From: Nocardia blacklockiae
Lineage (GTDB): Bacteria > Actinomycetota > Actinomycetes > Mycobacteriales > Mycobacteriaceae
Direction of reading: 5' to 3'
Length of the DNA stretch: 64,000 nt
Assembly: GCF_015477355.1 (NCBI RefSeq)
Contig: NZ_JADLRJ010000015.1
Location: 62,001 to 126,000 of the forward strand
Shown here: positions 42,733 through 51,972 of the stretch, in pieces
Layout of the letters: each line of letters opens with the position of its first letter
Position numbering within the stretch: position 1 is the first letter of the stretch
The notes under the pieces: generated by a model
The model's input: the letters and a program-made list of their open reading frames with translations, nothing else
What the model was told of the DNA's origin: nothing
The model's database searches: none
Made by a program: the position numbers and the translations under genes

Positions 42733-44829
42733 TCACCACCAGCCGAAGATGGGCCGCAGCTGCCGCTCCAATGCGGGCGCCAGCGAGCGTGAATACGTCG
42801 CGGTCAAGTGATGCTCGTCGTGGTAGAGCAGGACATTGCCCGCCACCACGGGACAGATCTGCGGGCCGCAGACCGCGTCGCTCAGGTCGATCGGGAAGAG
42901 GTTGGGGAAGGCGGCGGCCGGTGCCGCGGCGGGATCGACGGGGTCGAGGGCGTCGGTGCGGGGCATGCCGCAGCCGTCGCGATCGCCGCCCTGGGCGAGA
43001 CAGTCGATGGCGCGGTAGCGAATCCCGTTGCGCCGCAACCACGGCGTATCCCGCACCACGACGACGTGGAGACCGCGCTCGGCGAACTGGGTCCACACGT
43101 CCACGTAGTCGGCGGGCGTCTCGTCGCCGGTGGTGTCGCGCGGGCGGGTCCCGGTGGTGAACACCCAGTCCGGCCGCTCGACGCCGAGCCGATCGATCAC
43201 CTCGCGCGACCAGTCGCGGCAGTCGGGGATGCTCTCGCCCTTGTACATCGTGTCCGCCGAGACGGTCAGCGGGCAGCCCATCTTCAGGTACACCACGATC
43301 CGGAACGCGTGCTGCCTGCCGAGTTCGTGCAGTGCGGGAATCCAGTGCTCGGCGTGCGAACTGCCCACCACCGCGAGCGTGCGATGCGCGTCGGGGTCGC
43401 CGTAGACGCAGGTGACGACGTCGCGGGTGTCGAAGTCGGCGATGCAGCCGTCGCGGGCGGGATAGGCGCGGTCGGCGGGCGCCTCGGCGATCGACGGGCG
43501 CATCGGGGCGTCGGGCGCACCGACGCCGGCCGCGAGCTGTTCCGCGCCGGGATACCGCGCGCGGTCCAGGTCGCCGACCGGATGCGGCGGATTCGAGCCG
43601 ACCACCACGATCCACACCGTCGCGAGCACCGCGACCGCCGTGCCCGCCGCCGACACCGCGACGCCCGCCCGGCGGCGATAGGTCGCCGACGCCTGCGGCT
43701 CGGCCGCGCGGAGCCGCAGCGGCTGTTCGACGAACCGGTGCGTCGCCCACGCTGCCGCCAGCGACACCGCGATCACCACGAGCCCGTCGGCGAATCCCGC
43801 GTCGGGACGGCCGCGTTCGGTCAGGTAGAAGATGAGGATCGGCCAGTGCCACAGGTACAGCGCGTAGGCGATGTCCCCGAGCCGCAGCATCGGAGCCCAG
43901 GTGAGCAGCCGGTTCGGCAGCGGTCGTGCCGCCGGGTCCGCCGTGTTCCCGGCGATGATCAGCGCGGCGGCGGCGCACACGGGGAACAGCGCGGCCGGTC
44001 CCGGGAACAGGCTCGCCCCCTCGAACAACCACCCGCACGCCACGACCGCCGCGAGACCGAGCACGGCCAGCACGGACCGCATCCAGCGCGGCGGCGCGAG
44101 GTAGGGCAGGGCCACCGCGAGCAGCGCCCCGACGAGCAGTTCCCACGCCCGCGCCACACTGTCGTAGTAGTTCCAGCCCTGCTGGTCCGCGCTGCCGTGC
44201 GCGGCGTAGGCGAACGACAGCAGCGCGAGCACCGCGAAGACCGCGAGCCAGGCCCGCGTCGGCACCCGCGAGGCCGCGAATCTCGCGCCCAGCCAGCACA
44301 TTCCGGCGACCAGCAGCATCGCGGCCAGGTAATACTGCCCCTGCACCGACATCGACCACAGGTGCTGCAGCGGGCTCACCGACGGATCGGCGGCCGCGTA
44401 GTTCGACCACGACAGCGCCAGGTGCCAGTTCTGGTAGTAGAACAGCGAGGCGACCGTCTGGTCGGCCAGTTCGTTCCACTGGGTGTAGGGACGCAGCAGC
44501 ACCGTCGCCGCGACGACCGCCGCCAGCACCGTCACCAGCGCTGGGAGCAGCCGGCGCGCGGTCCGCCGCAGGGTGGCGCCCAGGCCCACCGACCCGGACG
44601 CCGCCCGGCGCAGCAGCAGCCCGGTGAAGAAGAAGCCCGACAGCACCAGGAACACGTCCACGCCGCCGGACACCCGCCCGAACCAGACGTGGAACACGAC
44701 CACCAGCCCGATGGCCACACCGCGCAGACCGTCCAGGTCGAGCCGGTAGGTCGCGGCGCCCGAGCGTTCCGGGGCTCGGGTCCGGCGGCCGCGTGCGCCG
44801 ATCTGCGTCCTCGCGGGCCGGGCCGTCAC
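42733..44829 (-). CDS. OafA-type membrane acyltransferase with SGNH domain
   Basis: 698 residues. The N-terminal acyltransferase-3 domain has LDGLRGVAIGLVVVFHVWFGRVSGGVDVFLVLSGF (about 31-65, with the conserved His) and roughly eleven helices; the C-terminal SGNH-hydrolase domain (about 440-698) has VVGSSHAEHW (block I serine) and DEHHLT (catalytic Asp and His). Such proteins O-acetylate or acylate surface polysaccharides or glycolipids outside the membrane. GTG 44829 has no clear ribosome site. Convergent with the EEP gene, 11 nt apart. Confidence 0.9.
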   Translation of the reverse strand: MTARPARTQIGARGRRTRAPERSGAATYRLDLDGLRGVAIGLVVVFHVWFGRVSGGVDVFLVLSGFFFTGLLLRRAASGSVGLGATLRRTARRLLPALVTVLAAVVAATVLLRPYTQWNELADQTVASLFYYQNWHLALSWSNYAAADPSVSPLQHLWSMSVQGQYYLAAMLLVAGMCWLGARFAASRVPTRAWLAVFAVLALLSFAYAAHGSADQQGWNYYDSVARAWELLVGALLAVALPYLAPPRWMRSVLAVLGLAAVVACGWLFEGASLFPGPAALFPVCAAAALIIAGNTADPAARPLPNRLLTWAPMLRLGDIAYALYLWHWPILIFYLTERGRPDAGFADGLVVIAVSLAAAWATHRFVEQPLRLRAAEPQASATYRRRAGVAVSAAGTAVAVLATVWIVVVGSNPPHPVGDLDRARYPGAEQLAAGVGAPDAPMRPSIAEAPADRAYPARDGCIADFDTRDVVTCVYGDPDAHRTLAVVGSSHAEHWIPALHELGRQHAFRIVVYLKMGCPLTVSADTMYKGESIPDCRDWSREVIDRLGVERPDWVFTTGTRPRDTTGDETPADYVDVWTQFAERGLHVVVVRDTPWLRRNGIRYRAIDCLAQGGDRDGCGMPRTDALDPVDPAAAPAAAFPNLFPIDLSDAVCGPQICPVVAGNVLLYHDEHHLTATYSRSLAPALERQLRPIFGWW

Positions 44830-44912
44830 CGCGACCGGCGCGCCGGGCGTCCGCGGCGCACGGTCGCGGTGCGAACCGGCGCGGGACGGGCGGGGAGGAG
44901 GGGCTGCACGAT

Positions 44913-45029
44913 ATGTCTCTTACCACGGTGCTCGAAGACGGGTCCAATCCGCCGCGGCCCATAGCTGACGATTCGCTGCCGTACCGGTACGGCGGCCGGC
45001 GGGAGCGGTGTTATTGCGTACCAGGGTAA
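44913..45029 (+). CDS. Possible small ORF (38 residues)
   Basis: ATG 44913 follows GGAGGAGGGG at 9 nt and codes for a short hydrophilic peptide ending RRERCYCVPG, with a Cys-x-Cys pair. The stop lies in the loop of a small hairpin. It sits in the 297-nt gap between the divergent acyltransferase and SRPBCC genes. No homology is recognised; it may be chance or a leader peptide. Confidence 0.25.
   Translation: MSLTTVLEDGSNPPRPIADDSLPYRYGGRRERCYCVPG
44978..44993. promoter_or_regulatory. 16-bp perfect palindrome
   Basis: GCCGTACCGGTACGGC is fully self-complementary with no spacer. Located within the 297-nt divergent region and inside the possible small ORF at 44913. It may be an operator; no adjacent regulator identifies itself. 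Confidence 0.4.
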
Positions 45030-45038
45030 CTGCCTGGT
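45020..45038 (+). terminator. Small hairpin after the possible ORF
   Basis: ACCAGG-GTAACTG-CCTGGT, a 6-bp stem with 7-nt loop that spans the TAA at 45027-45029. Weak by itself. Confidence 0.3.
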
Positions 45039-45126
45039 CGCTCCGGGCGCGTCGCGGACCCGGCCCCGGTGACCGCCCGCTGTCGCCGGGTGGCGCGCCG
45101 GGGCGGTGTGATGCTTCGATCGTGAG

Positions 45127-45588
45127 ATGACCGACAGCACCACCGACACGCGCATCGTCTCGGCCGCCCGCGAGATCGCGGCCGGCGCGGACCGAATCTT
45201 CGAACTGATCGCCGAGCCGTCCCAGCAGCCGCGCTGGGACGGCAACGACAACCTGTCGGAAGCCGCAGCGGGACAACGCCCGCACGCGGTGGGCGACGTC
45301 TTCGTCACGACGCTCACCAAGCCGGGCGTGGTGCGGGAGAACCACGTGGTCGAGTTCGAGGAGGGCCGCCGCATCGCGTGGCGCCCGGCCGAACCGGGTG
45401 CGCAGCCGCCCGGGCACCTGTGGCGCTGGGAACTCGAACCGGTGGACGAGTCGCGCACCCGCGTCACCCACACCTACGACTGGACGCTGCTGAACGACGA
45501 GAAGCGGCTGGTCCGGGCGCGCGCCACCACCGCCGACAACCTGCGCGCCTCCCTCGATCGCCTCGCCGAACTCGCCGAGCGGGACTGA
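45127..45588 (+). CDS. SRPBCC-family protein
   Basis: 153 residues with the START-like pattern of polyketide-cyclase-type SRPBCC proteins: REIAAGADRIFELIAEPSQQPRWDG (about 15-39), then VRENHVVEFEEGRRIAWRPAEPG and TRVTHTYDWTLLNDEKRLVRARA, with a C-terminal long helix. The fold binds a hydrophobic ligand in a deep cavity. No catalytic assignment is possible. Ends 5 nt before the stop of the convergent PucR gene. Confidence 0.85.
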   Translation: MTDSTTDTRIVSAAREIAAGADRIFELIAEPSQQPRWDGNDNLSEAAAGQRPHAVGDVFVTTLTKPGVVRENHVVEFEEGRRIAWRPAEPGAQPPGHLWRWELEPVDESRTRVTHTYDWTLLNDEKRLVRARATTADNLRASLDRLAELAERD

Positions 45589-45593
45589 TGCGG

Positions 45594-46817
45594 CTACCTG
45601 GTGGCGCGGTAGCTGCGCGCCACCAGCGCCGACCGTAGGTACCACAGCCCGGCCGGCTGGGTCGGGTCGAAACCGGTCAGGTGCGCGACGCGTTTGAGCC
45701 GATAGTCGACGGTGTTGGTGTGCACGTGCAGCGCCCGCGCGGTCTGCTGCCGGTTCAGGTTGGTGGCGATGTGCTTGCGCAGGGTGCCGAGCAGTTCGGG
45801 ATGCGCGTCGAGCACGTCCAGCAGCGCGCCGAGGTACTCGCGGCCCGGGCCCGGCCGGGTCAGCTGGTACTCCAGCGCCAGTTCGTCGAAGCGGTAGAGC
45901 GCGGGCCGGCACTGCAGGCGCTGCACCATGTCGAGCAGGTCGTGGGCGCGCTGCGCGGCGTCCGGGATGTCGGTCGCGCTCGCCTCGATCACGGCGGCGG
46001 TGACGGGCACCTGCGCGTTGCGCGACAGCGCCGCCACGAACTCGTCGAGGTCGCCGTCGCCGAGGGTGGTGGTCGGCACGAGCACCGTGCCGCCGTCGAC
46101 GCTCAGCAGCGACAGCGCGGTGTCGGCGCAGCGGTCGGCCAGCACCGCCTGCACCCGCCGCAGCTTGCGCCGGGCCACCACCTGGCCGTTCAGCGCGGGG
46201 TTGCGCTCGTCCGGATGGGTCGGGATCGACAGCGCGACAACGTGATACGACTCGGCGATCTCGATGCCCGATTCGCGGGCCATCACCGAGGTCGGGTGGC
46301 CGGCCAGCAGCGCCGAGGTGAGGGTGTGCACGGCGGTGTGGTGTTCGCCGACCACGCCGCGCAGCTCCTTGACGTAGGCGCGCGAGACGGTGGCGTTGAT
46401 GGTGTCGAGCACGTCCAGCAGGCGCCGCGACGCGCCCTTGAGGCTGTCGAAGTCGTCGGGGGTGGCGCGATCGAGGATGAGGTCGAAGCCGAGCCGGAAG
46501 CCCTCGTGCAGCGCGTGCTGGATGGTGTCGATCGGAATGCCCTCGCGGGCCCAGTTGGCCGCGGCCTGTTCGAGCCGCGCGGTCTTGTCCGGGATGTCGG
46601 TGCCGTCGAGCATGCTGATCGCCAATTCGAGGCAGGCCCGGGTGACGGCGGTGATGTCGCCGCGCAGCGCGTCGCCGGGCAGCGTGCCGCACGGCGCGAC
46701 ATTGTCGACGAAGTGGCCTACCATCTTCCGCGCCAGGGCGCGCACATCCTTGAGCGGGGAGGTGACCGGTTGCCCCGAGACGGTGAGGTCGTGGTGCTCG
46801 GTGCTGGTAGCCGTCAT
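45594..46817 (-). CDS. PucR-family regulator
   Basis: 407 residues from ATG 46817 with GAAGGGAA upstream. C-terminal HTH: NLNRQQTARALHVHTNTVDYRLKRVAHLTG (about 350-380) and LWYLRSALVARS. The middle region RRKLRRVQAVL and SVDGGTVLVPTT is shared with the 35504 gene, showing a paralog pair. The targets are unknown; the 248-nt region upstream of it contains a CTGTGA-N4-TCACAG dyad and the divergent 47066 gene. Confidence 0.85.
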   Translation of the reverse strand: MTATSTEHHDLTVSGQPVTSPLKDVRALARKMVGHFVDNVAPCGTLPGDALRGDITAVTRACLELAISMLDGTDIPDKTARLEQAAANWAREGIPIDTIQHALHEGFRLGFDLILDRATPDDFDSLKGASRRLLDVLDTINATVSRAYVKELRGVVGEHHTAVHTLTSALLAGHPTSVMARESGIEIAESYHVVALSIPTHPDERNPALNGQVVARRKLRRVQAVLADRCADTALSLLSVDGGTVLVPTTTLGDGDLDEFVAALSRNAQVPVTAAVIEASATDIPDAAQRAHDLLDMVQRLQCRPALYRFDELALEYQLTRPGPGREYLGALLDVLDAHPELLGTLRKHIATNLNRQQTARALHVHTNTVDYRLKRVAHLTGFDPTQPAGLWYLRSALVARSYRATR

Positions 46818-46936
46818 CGTCGATTCCCTTCCGCCGGCGCGGCATTCGCGTAGCACCTCACGGTAACGCTCCGGTCACGGCCGGACGGCCGACCTGGTGG
46901 TGTTCTGTGAACGCACGGGGTGGCGACCGTCGCGGA

Positions 46937-46952
46937 CTGTGATCGGTCACAG
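46937..46952. promoter_or_regulatory. CRP-like dyad in divergent promoter region
   Basis: CTGTGA-TCGG-TCACAG. The half-sites equal those of Crp/cAMP sites (TGTGA-N6-TCACA), but the spacer is 4 nt instead of 6, so a genuine CRP site is doubtful. Lies 120 nt upstream of the PucR start and 114 nt upstream of the 47066 gene. Confidence 0.35.
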
Positions 46953-47065
46953 CGCGGTGCGCACGCGAGCCCGGGCGCGGCCCGCAGGATTCGGCATTCC
47001 GGGACGGGTGCGGCGGCGTGGTGTCGTACCGTCGAAGGCAGGTACCGATGGTGGAAGGAGTGGGT

Positions 47066-47407
47066 ATGAGCGCGGAGCCACACGATGCGGGTTCGGTCGG
47101 CAGACCCGGTCCCGCCCGGCGACATACCGCCGCCCACGACGCCACGGTACGCGCGGGCTTCGCGTCGGCGCTGTCGGTCGTCCAGGCGGCCGAGGCCGCG
47201 GGCGTGTCGACCCTGGACTGGTTCGAGTACGCGGCGGCGAACTGCCGGCACAGCGGCGTCTCGCGCGACGCGGTGCACAGCGCGGTCGCGGGCGGCATCG
47301 CCGAGGGGCTGGACGACAGCGACGAGACGGCTCCCGGCGCGGACGGCTCGCTCACCACGCTGCGCGAGCTGCTGACCACCACGGTCGACCGGATCTACCG
47401 GAGCTGA
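47066..47407 (+). CDS. Hypothetical protein (113 residues)
   Basis: ATG 47066 has GGAAGGAG at 5 nt. The protein is acidic with a disordered N-terminus and helical centre (ATVRAGFASALSVVQAAEAAGVSTLDWFEYAAANCRHSGVSRDAVHSAVAGG). No signal peptide, membrane segment or family is recognised. It is divergent from the PucR gene and 94 nt before a TetR gene on the same strand. Confidence 0.65.
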   Translation: MSAEPHDAGSVGRPGPARRHTAAHDATVRAGFASALSVVQAAEAAGVSTLDWFEYAAANCRHSGVSRDAVHSAVAGGIAEGLDDSDETAPGADGSLTTLRELLTTTVDRIYRS

Positions 47408-47500
47408 GCGGCCGGAAACCGTTGTGCCGCCGCACCTTCGGCCGGTCCGCCCGCCGCATAGAATGGCCGGTGACCGGTCGAGGCGGTGGGAGGCGTGGGT

Positions 47501-48166
47501 GTGACCCGATTGTCGGGTGTGTACGACGCGTCCCGGCCCGGGCTGCCGCGCGGGCGCAGCCGCCTGCCGGCCGAGCGGGCGCGGGCCGAGCAGCGGTCCC
47601 GGCTGTTGCGCGGGGTGATCTCGGCGGTCGCCGAGAAGGGGTACGCGGCCACCACGGTCGCCGATATCGTTGCGCGCGCACGGGTTTCGCGGCGTGAGTT
47701 CTATCAGCACTTCGGCGACAAGCAACAGTGCTTCCTGGACGCGGCGATGGCGGGGGCCGAAGTGGTGTTCGCGGCGCTGGATCCGCCGCCCGCGAACGGC
47801 TCCGCCCCGGCCGATCCGCTGGCGCTGCTGCGGCTGCGGGTGCGCGGCTATCTCGACATGTGCGCTCGGGAGCCGGAATTCACCCGCTGCCTGATCGTGG
47901 AGCTACCGGGCATGGGCGCGCTGGGGCTGGCGCTGCGCAACGCGGGCTATCAGCGCATCGCGGAGATCCTGCGGGAGTGGCACGGCCGGGCGCGCGCGGT
48001 GTATCCGGGCTGGCCGGAGGTGCCGGAGGCGATGTTCACCGCGGCGGTGGGCGCGATCGAGGAGTTGGTGCTGGGTCCGATCAGCGCGGGGTTCCCCGAC
48101 GAGATCCCCGCGCTCGAGGAAGCGGCGGTGCAGGTGCTGGTGCGGCTGTTCGCCGTTCCGGCCTGA
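47501..48166 (+). CDS. TetR-family regulator next to the mce operon
   Basis: 221 residues from GTG 47501, with GGGAGG at 7 nt. The helix-turn-helix (about 28-75) contains TTVADIVARARVSRREFYQHFGDKQQCFL. The C-terminal domain is of the mycobacterial type found in regulators of lipid genes. It is convergent with the last gene of the mce operon, 5 nt apart, so it does not share the mce promoter but could control it in trans, as TetR-type Mce3R does in M. tuberculosis. Confidence 0.87.
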   Translation: MTRLSGVYDASRPGLPRGRSRLPAERARAEQRSRLLRGVISAVAEKGYAATTVADIVARARVSRREFYQHFGDKQQCFLDAAMAGAEVVFAALDPPPANGSAPADPLALLRLRVRGYLDMCAREPEFTRCLIVELPGMGALGLALRNAGYQRIAEILREWHGRARAVYPGWPEVPEAMFTAAVGAIEELVLGPISAGFPDEIPALEEAAVQVLVRLFAVPA

Positions 48167-48171
48167 CGCGC

Positions 48172-48795
48172 TCAGCGGGTGGGCAGCGCGCCGCCGAGGC
48201 CGCCCACGTCGGTGATCTGCCAGCCGTGGGCGCTGTCGACGGTGACGTCGTAGGTGACCGTCATCCGCCCGCCGTCGGGGTTCTGGGCGTTGGTCGAGGT
48301 GACGTCGACGAACACGTCGACCTTGTACACGCCGCCGGTCTTCGAGATCACCTTCGCGGCGAGGGGCGCGGCCGTGGAGGTCCATTTCAGCGGGAGCAGG
48401 ATCTCCTCGAGTTTCGGTGCGGTGGCGTCGAACTTGCTCGCCAGCTGCGGGCTGGTGTTGGCCTTCAGCTTGCTCACCCAGGCGGCGACGTTCTGGTGAT
48501 CGATGGTCGACGCGCCGACGGCGTAGTCGGTGGCGACCTGCTCGGCGTGCCGATCGCCGTCCGCGGTCGCGCGCTGTTCCGCGAGATCGCCACGCGCCGA
48601 ATACCATCCGAAACACGCGACGGCCAGCGCGGCGACCAGGACGAGCAGCCCGGCCGAACGCGCCAGGGCGGGTACCGATATCGACACGGTCCGCCCGCGC
48701 ACCGGAATCTTTTCCCGCACAACGGAATCTTCCGCCGCTGGAGCAGCGGCGGACGGCTCGGGAGTCGCGGCGGGGGTGGGGGTTTCGCGGGTCAT
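48172..48795 (-). CDS. Mce-associated membrane protein
   Basis: 207 residues from ATG 48795 (GAAGGAAG upstream). A proline/alanine-rich cytoplasmic tail (1-45), one transmembrane helix (about 46-66) and an extracytoplasmic domain with WVSKLKANTSPQLASKFDATAP and VDVTSTNAQNPDGGRMTVTYDV, the layout of Mce-associated (Mam/VirB8-like) proteins that stabilise Mce complexes. Last gene of the operon, 14 nt after mceF. Confidence 0.88.
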   Translation of the reverse strand: MTRETPTPAATPEPSAAAPAAEDSVVREKIPVRGRTVSISVPALARSAGLLVLVAALAVACFGWYSARGDLAEQRATADGDRHAEQVATDYAVGASTIDHQNVAAWVSKLKANTSPQLASKFDATAPKLEEILLPLKWTSTAAPLAAKVISKTGGVYKVDVFVDVTSTNAQNPDGGRMTVTYDVTVDSAHGWQITDVGGLGGALPTR

Positions 48796-48809
48796 GGCCT
48801 TCCTTCGGG

Positions 48810-49772
48810 CTACTTCACGGTGAGCTGCAGGTGGATGGCGCCGTCGCCGGGGCCGGTCGCGGCCAGGGCGCTGGAGATCAGGCCGGAGAGGTCGATGCGG
48901 GGGACCACCGCGACGAGCGTGTCGACCAGTGGTTTCAGGATCGGCGCGAGCGGTGCGAGGTCGGGCCCGATCTCCTGGATCCAGCGGCCGAGGCGATCCA
49001 CGAACGGCACGAGTCCGTTGTCCTCCACATACATTCGCGGCGCGTCGCCGGTGCGGAACAGGCGGCCGATGGCCTCGGCGATGTCGTCGACGCGGTGCCC
49101 GAAATCGATGAACGGCGGGGCGGCGGCGCTCATCGCGGGCCCGGCCTGGTCCATGCGGGGTGCGATGCCCTGCAGGTCGGCGAGCAGGCCGCCGATCGCG
49201 GGGGAGCGGCCGGCGAGCGCGGCGGCGAGCAGGTCCGTCGAACGGGACAGTTCCGGGACGACGGTCTCGGTGCCGGTCAGTGCCGTGCTGAAGGTGTCGA
49301 CCAGCGCGTTGGCGGCGGCCGGATCTATCTGTCCCAGTAGGCGGGTCGCGAGCCGGGCGAGCTCGGGGATCGACAGCGGCGGCCGGACCAGCGCGGTGTC
49401 GACCGTCTGGCCGTTCTCCAGGTAGCGCCCGCCGTCGCGCCGCGGCGCGAATTCGACGTAGGGCTCGCCGAGCCACGACAGGTTCTCGATGGTGACGACG
49501 CTGTCGGCGGGCACCCGGTACGGCGACCGGATGTCCATGACGACCGCCACCCCGGCGTCGGTGGTGTCCACGTCGGCGATCTCGCCGACTTCGATGCCGG
49601 TCAGCAGCACCGGCGAGCCGGCCCCGAGACTGCCGGAGTCGGGCAGGCGCAGGGTGACGGTGGTGTGGTGCGCGAACGGATCCGCCCGCACCACACCGAA
49701 CGCCAGATAGGCCGAGCCGAGCACCGAGACCGCGGCGATGGCCCCCAGCGACAGCAGCGAGCGCGGCGTCAT
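48810..49772 (-). CDS. mceF: Mce family protein MceF
   Basis: 320 residues with an N-terminal membrane anchor (about 8-28) and an MCE/MlaD domain (about 35-115; TVTLRLPDSGSLGAGSPVLLTGIEVGEIADVD). The rest is helical. Sixth mce gene of the set; the MceA-F ring would form a channel carrying lipids or sterols from the outer envelope to the YrbE permease. Start overlaps the mceE stop (ATGA). Confidence 0.9.
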   Translation of the reverse strand: MTPRSLLSLGAIAAVSVLGSAYLAFGVVRADPFAHHTTVTLRLPDSGSLGAGSPVLLTGIEVGEIADVDTTDAGVAVVMDIRSPYRVPADSVVTIENLSWLGEPYVEFAPRRDGGRYLENGQTVDTALVRPPLSIPELARLATRLLGQIDPAAANALVDTFSTALTGTETVVPELSRSTDLLAAALAGRSPAIGGLLADLQGIAPRMDQAGPAMSAAAPPFIDFGHRVDDIAEAIGRLFRTGDAPRMYVEDNGLVPFVDRLGRWIQEIGPDLAPLAPILKPLVDTLVAVVPRIDLSGLISSALAATGPGDGAIHLQLTVK

Positions 49773-50827
49773 CGCACGACTCCGATCATGCGCAGGGTGC
49801 GCAGGATCCGCTCGGTCTGCTCGTCGGCGTCGGGCGGCGGCCCCTGCTCGGGGGTGACCGCGACGCGCCGCAGGTTCACCTTCGGCCCGTGCTCGACGAA
49901 CGGGATAACCTTGTCGCGGATCAGCGCGACGAGCATGTTGAGATTCGACGGCGCGTCCAGATCGAGCGGCCGCGCGGTGAAGGCCAGCGGCACGAACGCG
50001 CGCGCCGCGGCGTCGGCGGATTCGGCCAGCGGCGTGAGCCAGACGACCGCGTGGGCGATCGGTGCCATCGCGCCGAGCACGCCGACGACGCCCACGATGG
50101 ACGCCACCGCCGCCGAAACCTGTTCGACCGCAGGCTCTCCCAGCAGTTCGGCCAGGGTGTCGCCGCGCCGGTTGACCACGTCGGCGTCTGTGCCGAAGCC
50201 GTTGAGCAGCAGGTCGACCTGGTCGAGATTGCGGGCGAGGTCCTCGGCGTCCGCGCCGAGCACCTGGAAGATGTGCGCGGTCTCGGCCGGGTCCTCGGGC
50301 AGTACGCCGTTGAGCTGGGTCACCATGTCCTGCAGGTGGTTCACGGCGCCGCCCTGCACGAATGTCGCGATGCCCGCCAGGGTGTCCTCGACGCGCACCG
50401 CGGGCCGGGTCTGCCGGGCCGGGATGGTGTCGCCGTCGCGCAGCAGCCGCCCGAAGCCGTCCGGCGGCGTGGTGAGCGCGATGTGCAGGTCGCCGAGCAG
50501 CGTGTTCTGCCGCATGGCCGCCGTGGTGGTCGCGGGCAGCGCGACCGCGTCGTCGATCTCGGCCTCGACCACGACGTGATCGGCCCCCGCCGCCCGATCC
50601 CGCGGCGCGAGTTCGACTTTCGTCACCACGCCGATCTGCGCACCGTTCGCGACCACCTTCGCGCGCGACGGCAGGTTCAGCACATCGGTGAACTCGATCC
50701 GAATGTGGTAGGCGGGCCCCGCCACACCCGCCCCCGGCACCGGCAGCGTGGCCGGGTCGAAAGCGCATCCGCCGCAGACCAACCCGGTGGCCGTCACGAG
50801 AGCGGCGATCGCCGCGCGCCGCTTCAT
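49769..50827 (-). CDS. mceE: Mce family lipoprotein MceE
   Basis: 352 residues. N-terminal lipoprotein-type signal with Cys21 in VCGGC (a non-canonical lipobox, as the -3 residue is Cys), fitting MceE as the lipoprotein member of the set. MCE domain about 42-125 (YHIRIEFTDVLNLPSRAKVVANGAQIGVVTKVEL). The start overlaps the mceD stop. The gene is in the fifth position as in known mce operons. Confidence 0.9.
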   Translation of the reverse strand: MKRRAAIAALVTATGLVCGGCAFDPATLPVPGAGVAGPAYHIRIEFTDVLNLPSRAKVVANGAQIGVVTKVELAPRDRAAGADHVVVEAEIDDAVALPATTTAAMRQNTLLGDLHIALTTPPDGFGRLLRDGDTIPARQTRPAVRVEDTLAGIATFVQGGAVNHLQDMVTQLNGVLPEDPAETAHIFQVLGADAEDLARNLDQVDLLLNGFGTDADVVNRRGDTLAELLGEPAVEQVSAAVASIVGVVGVLGAMAPIAHAVVWLTPLAESADAAARAFVPLAFTARPLDLDAPSNLNMLVALIRDKVIPFVEHGPKVNLRRVAVTPEQGPPPDADEQTERILRTLRMIGVVR

Positions 50828-51972
50828 CGCGCACCTGCCAGGGCGAGAACGGTGCGGGCGAGGTCGAGGTGGGCGATGCCGTCCTTGCCGGTGCAATGAC
50901 CCGGTAGTAAGGGTTCGACTGCGGCACAGAGTCTTTCGGCGTCCGGAGTGGGGACGGCGACGCGCGGCGGGGCGTAGGTGAGGCCGGGTGCGCCGGTGCG
51001 GGGGTTCAGGACCTCGGCGAACGCGCCCGTGATGACCGGCAGCATGTCGAGGATCTGGCGCAAGGTCGCGACGCCCGCGCCGACCAGGTGCAGCAACGGC
51101 ACGCTCGCGTCCAGCAGCAGGAAGATCGGGTCGCCGAACATGGTGGTGATGTCGTTGAGCATCGGCAGCACGCGGCGGAAACTGTCGATGATGCCGACGG
51201 TTTCGCTGAACAGCTCGTCGTTCACCTGGTGCAGCACCGTCTCCAGGCGCAGCACCATGGCGTCGATGCTGTCCCAGTGCGCGGCGACGCTCTCGGCGAG
51301 CGCCGCCAGGCTGTCCACGACGCCCGCGAGGTGACCGATGGCGGCATCGGGATGATCCAGTGCCGCACCGAGTTTGCCGACGATGGCGTTGAGCTGCGGT
51401 CCCGTGCCCGAGGTCGCCGCGTTCAGCTGTGTCACCAGCCGCCCGATCGCGTCGTCGGAACCCGCTGCGGGACCGAGCAATTGCCGCGACAGCTCGGCCA
51501 CCGCGCGCAGCGTCTCGGTGAGACTCTTGGGCGTCAGGGTTTTGGTGAGGCAGCGGGCGGGATCCCAGGTGTCACGCACCGTCCCGCTGTGTAATACGGC
51601 GAGATCGCGGTCGGTGGTGATGTTGCGCGACACGGTGGTGGCCGAGGCGTCGGCGAGTACCGGGTGCTCGGCGTCGACACTGAAATCGACTCGCACCCGG
51701 TCGTTCTCGGGCCGCACCGAGGTGACGGTGCCGACCGTGATGCCGCGCATGGTGACGTGGTTACCGGCGTAGAGCCCGATGCCGTCGGCCATGATGGCGC
51801 AGTACGACACGGTCCGGCGCAGCGGATCGGCCGCCACCACGTACCCGAGCGCGGCGAGCAGCACCAGCACGAGCGCGCCGACCACCGACATCGTCGTGCG
51901 CGACCCGGCCACCGCGCGCAGCCGCGCCGACGCCTCCCCACGCACCGGCCGCAGTCCTGGCAGCGCGCGCAT
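50824..51972 (-). CDS. mceD: Mce family protein MceD
   Basis: 382 residues. Transmembrane helix near 28-48 and MCE domain about 55-140 (GIGLYAGNHVTMRGITVGTVTSVRPENDRVRVDFSVD). Long helical C-terminal part with LVGAGVATLRQILDMLPVITGAFAEVLNPRTG. Start is joined to the mceC stop through TGATG. Confidence 0.9.
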   Translation of the reverse strand: MRALPGLRPVRGEASARLRAVAGSRTTMSVVGALVLVLLAALGYVVAADPLRRTVSYCAIMADGIGLYAGNHVTMRGITVGTVTSVRPENDRVRVDFSVDAEHPVLADASATTVSRNITTDRDLAVLHSGTVRDTWDPARCLTKTLTPKSLTETLRAVAELSRQLLGPAAGSDDAIGRLVTQLNAATSGTGPQLNAIVGKLGAALDHPDAAIGHLAGVVDSLAALAESVAAHWDSIDAMVLRLETVLHQVNDELFSETVGIIDSFRRVLPMLNDITTMFGDPIFLLLDASVPLLHLVGAGVATLRQILDMLPVITGAFAEVLNPRTGAPGLTYAPPRVAVPTPDAERLCAAVEPLLPGHCTGKDGIAHLDLARTVLALAGAR

